Shown here: positions 61,803-64,000 of the stretch, piece by piece
Numbering within the stretch: position 1 is the stretch's first letter
How the letters are laid out: every line of letters starts with the position of its first letter
Source of the DNA: Bradyrhizobium sp. SZCCHNS1050
Lineage (GTDB): Bacteria > Pseudomonadota > Alphaproteobacteria > Rhizobiales > Xanthobacteraceae
Direction: 5' to 3'
Assembly (NCBI RefSeq): GCF_032484785.1
Contig: NZ_JAUETR010000002.1
Span: 434,001 to 498,000, forward strand
DNA: 64,000 nt
Notes under the pieces: model-generated
What the model saw: only the letters and a program-made list of their open reading frames with translations
Databases searched by the model: none
What the model was told of the DNA's origin: nothing
Program-made: the position numbers and the translations under genes

Positions 61803-63143
61803 ATGTCACGGAGGAAGCTGAACCGCCGACAATTCGTTGCTGCGACCGCTGCCACCTCGGCGGTCATGATTGCCGCGCCCTATGTGCGTGGCGCCCACGC
61901 CGCCGGCAAGCTCTCGATCGGCTTCTGGGACCATTGGGTTCCGGGCGCCAACCAGGCTTCGACCGATCTCGTCAACGAGTGGGCCGCCAAGGAGAAGGTC
62001 GAGGTTCAGATCGACTACATCACCAGCCAGGGCAAGAAGATCGAGCTGACGATCGCCGCCGAGGGCGCCGCGAAGTCCGGCCACGATCTGATCGCCATGC
62101 CGACCTGGTGGCCGCATGCGCATGCGGAACTGCTGGAGCCGGTCAACGACATCATGGAGCCGATCATCCAGGAGAACGGCGAGGTCAACGGCACCGTCAA
62201 ATATCTCGGACAGTCCGGCGGCAAATGGCTCGCCGTGCCGGCCTGCGTCGGCAGTCAGATCAAGGGTCCCTGCTCCCGCATCGATCTGATGAAGAAGCAT
62301 GCGGGCATCGACGTGCAGGAGATGTATCCGGCCGGATCTCCACCGAAGGCCGACAATTGGACCACGGAGACCTTCCTGAAAGCGGCGGAGGCCTGCCATA
62401 AGGCTGGCGTGCCGTTCGGCATCGGGCTTGGCGAAACCACCGACAGCGTGGACTCCGCCGGCGCGTTCTTCCAGGCGTTCGGCGCGGATCTCGTCAACGC
62501 CAAGGGCGATGTCACGGTGAAGACGGATGCCGTGCGCCAGGCGCTCGAGTTCTACAAGCGGCTGATCGCGGCGCTGCCGCCGGATGTCGCCTCGTGGGAC
62601 GACGCATCGAACAACAAATGGCTGGTCTCGGGCAGGGGCGCGATGATCATGAATCCGCCGAGCGCCTGGGCGGTGGCCAAGCGCGACGCGCCGCAGATCG
62701 CCGAGCAGTGCTGGACTCACGGCTTCCCGGCCGGCCCCAAGGGCCGCTTCGCGCCGTTCCTGCCCTACTTCTGGAGCATCTGGTCGTTCTCCAAGAACAA
62801 GGAGGCGGCCAAGAGCCTGATCGTGCACCTGTCGAAGCCGTCATCGATCGAGAAGATGGTGGTGGCGAGCGGCGGCTACGATCTGCCGGCCTATCAGAAG
62901 CTGACGACGCTCAAGGTGTGGCAGGAGGAGGGACCGCCGAAGGGGACCCTCTATCACTATCCCAACCCCTATAATCACCAGACGCTGTCGATCGCAGCCT
63001 CCCCTGCTCCGCCCAAGATCGCGCAGCAGATCTATGCGCAGGCGACGATGACCAAGATGTGCCTGCGCTACGCCCAGGGCGAGAAGATGGAATCGACCCT
63101 CGCCTGGGCCGAAGGCGAGTGCGAGGGCTTCATGCGCAGCTGA
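61803..63143 (+). CDS. Sugar-type ABC transporter, substrate-binding protein
   Basis: A 446-residue extracellular solute-binding protein (family 1, CUT1 type). A Tat signal (NRRQFVAATAATSAVMIA) precedes the mature region, LSIGFWDHWVPGANQ. The ATG has an agggaggga site. Mid-protein motifs (LVSGRGAMIMNPPSAWA and KGRFAPFLPYFWSIWSFSKNKEAA) are typical of this group. It delivers a sugar or polyol to the permease genes that follow. Confidence 0.92.
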   Translation: MSRRKLNRRQFVAATAATSAVMIAAPYVRGAHAAGKLSIGFWDHWVPGANQASTDLVNEWAAKEKVEVQIDYITSQGKKIELTIAAEGAAKSGHDLIAMPTWWPHAHAELLEPVNDIMEPIIQENGEVNGTVKYLGQSGGKWLAVPACVGSQIKGPCSRIDLMKKHAGIDVQEMYPAGSPPKADNWTTETFLKAAEACHKAGVPFGIGLGETTDSVDSAGAFFQAFGADLVNAKGDVTVKTDAVRQALEFYKRLIAALPPDVASWDDASNNKWLVSGRGAMIMNPPSAWAVAKRDAPQIAEQCWTHGFPAGPKGRFAPFLPYFWSIWSFSKNKEAAKSLIVHLSKPSSIEKMVVASGGYDLPAYQKLTTLKVWQEEGPPKGTLYHYPNPYNHQTLSIAASPAPPKIAQQIYAQATMTKMCLRYAQGEKMESTLAWAEGECEGFMRS

Positions 63144-63267
63144 GGCATGCTCGAAGCAACGCCGGCGGTCCGCTTCAGCAGGCGGGCCGCCCCCTTTCAC
63201 CTTGTCAGTGTTTCCCATCCAGTGAGGACCCCGCTGTCGCAGGGGACATCACGAGGAGCCTTTTCTC

Positions 63268-64000
63268 ATGGTTGATGCCGCCATCGGTGAAAACGCCGTC
63301 GCCCGCCCTCGCGCGGCCCGCCGCAATGGTCTGCACAGGGCGTTGAAGCGGAAATCGACCGCCGCTTTCCTGATGACGCTGCCGCTGATCCTGCTGATCG
63401 TGCTCCTGGTCGTCTATCCCGCCCTGTATTCGGTGCATCTGGCGACCCTGAACAAGTCGATGCAGCGCTTCGTCGGCTTCGGCAATTTCGAGTTCCTGTT
63501 CAAGCGCGACACGTTCTGGCTGGTCGTCAAGCAATCCTGCATCTTCGCCATCACGGCCGTCGTGTTCAAGGCGCTGATCGGCTTCATCGTCGCTCATTTC
63601 GTCCACAACATCCCCGCCAAGGGGCAGCGCAAATGGCGCGGCATGCTGCTGGTACCCTGGGTGATCCCGCCGGCGATGAGCACGCTGGCCTGGCTGTGGC
63701 TGTTCGACCCGTCCTACAGCGCTTTCAACTACACGCTCGCCTTCTTCGGCATCGGCCCGATCCCGTGGACCGGGGATGCCGCCTGGGCGCGGTTCTCGGT
63801 GATCCTGGTCAACATCTGGTACGGCGCGCCGTTCTTCATGATCATGTACCTGGCCTCGCTGAAATCTGTCCCGGATCAGCTCTATGAGGCCGCGGCGATC
63901 GACGGCGCCAATTGGTGGCAGCGGATCTGGTACGTGACCCTGCCGATGATGCGCAACATCATCGCGATCACGACGCTGTTCTCTCTGATCGTGACGTTCG
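63268..64000 (+). CDS. Sugar-type ABC transporter permease (MalF/UgpA type), 3' end outside window
   Basis: The frame is open from the ATG at 63268 (site aggag, 9-10 nt upstream) to the last base, 244 codons so far. Helices are visible at about residues 30-55 (FLMTLPLILLIVLLVVYPALYS) and several after residue 85. The EAA loop that contacts the ATPase is EAAAIDGANWWQRIWYVTLP near residue 212. It pairs with the binding protein upstream; a second permease and an ATPase are expected beyond the window. Confidence 0.93.
   Translation, partial: MVDAAIGENAVARPRAARRNGLHRALKRKSTAAFLMTLPLILLIVLLVVYPALYSVHLATLNKSMQRFVGFGNFEFLFKRDTFWLVVKQSCIFAITAVVFKALIGFIVAHFVHNIPAKGQRKWRGMLLVPWVIPPAMSTLAWLWLFDPSYSAFNYTLAFFGIGPIPWTGDAAWARFSVILVNIWYGAPFFMIMYLASLKSVPDQLYEAAAIDGANWWQRIWYVTLPMMRNIIAITTLFSLIVTF

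Overview
The window looks like the chromosome of a GC-rich alphaproteobacterium of the Bradyrhizobium / Nitrobacteraceae type. This rests on the gene order ntrB-ntrC-ntrY-ntrX-hfq-hflX, the strong G/C third-position bias, and short palindromic repeats of the kind scattered through Bradyrhizobium genomes. The genus call is inference; no 16S gene is present.

Layout. 1-7916: nitrogen-response regulon (ntrB C-terminus, ntrC, ntrY, ntrX) followed by hfq and hflX. 7917-11663: a lower-GC island with an HNH-nuclease/helical-repeat gene cut in two by an intact IS3-family element; removing the element and one 4-bp target copy restores the frame exactly. 11664-17528: a divergent catabolic unit (TPP-dependent enzyme, FAD aromatic hydroxylase, aromatic-acid MFS transporter against a LysR regulator). 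17552-21920: mazG, queC, an Ala/Glu-rich hypothetical protein and a cobalt-type nitrile hydratase operon. 22199-27647: Tat-exported GH1 glycosidase, BA14K-like secreted protein, a coiled-coil membrane protein, and a translationally coupled DUF2167 / site-2 protease pair. 27958-32551: Liv-type ABC importer with the two ATPases fused into one chain. 32608-38557: a paralogue of the coiled-coil protein, a TRAP importer with fused DctQM, and an acyl-CoA synthetase. 38579-40745: palindromic repeats, one split by an IS481-family element with 4-bp target duplication.

40770-47482 is a minus-strand housekeeping run (MBL hydrolase, TatD, metG, holB, tmk, D-Ala-D-Ala carboxypeptidase) in which most neighbours overlap by 1-4 nt. 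Its MetRS carries a histone-H1-like Lys/Ala/Pro N-terminal extension of about 177 residues. 47662-49122 holds a decayed epoxide hydrolase and a GNAT acetyltransferase. 49139-56382 is a surface locus: three phage-tail-collar-like genes facing a large IPT/TIG-repeat autotransporter built on a roughly 255-bp tandem repeat. 56459-58873 has rlpA, two possible tiny membrane-protein genes, tRNA-Ser(TGA) and a 46-residue zinc-ribbon-like gene with a near-perfect Shine-Dalgarno. 59000-64000 has a P-loop sulfotransferase-like protein, an LTXXQ-family protein, and the start of a sugar ABC importer that runs off the window.

Most promising for something undescribed: the IS-interrupted HNH/helical-repeat protein (possible single-gene defence effector), the MetRS extension, the autotransporter/tail-collar locus, and the small cysteine-rich and membrane proteins. 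All functions are inferred from sequence motifs; no database search was run.
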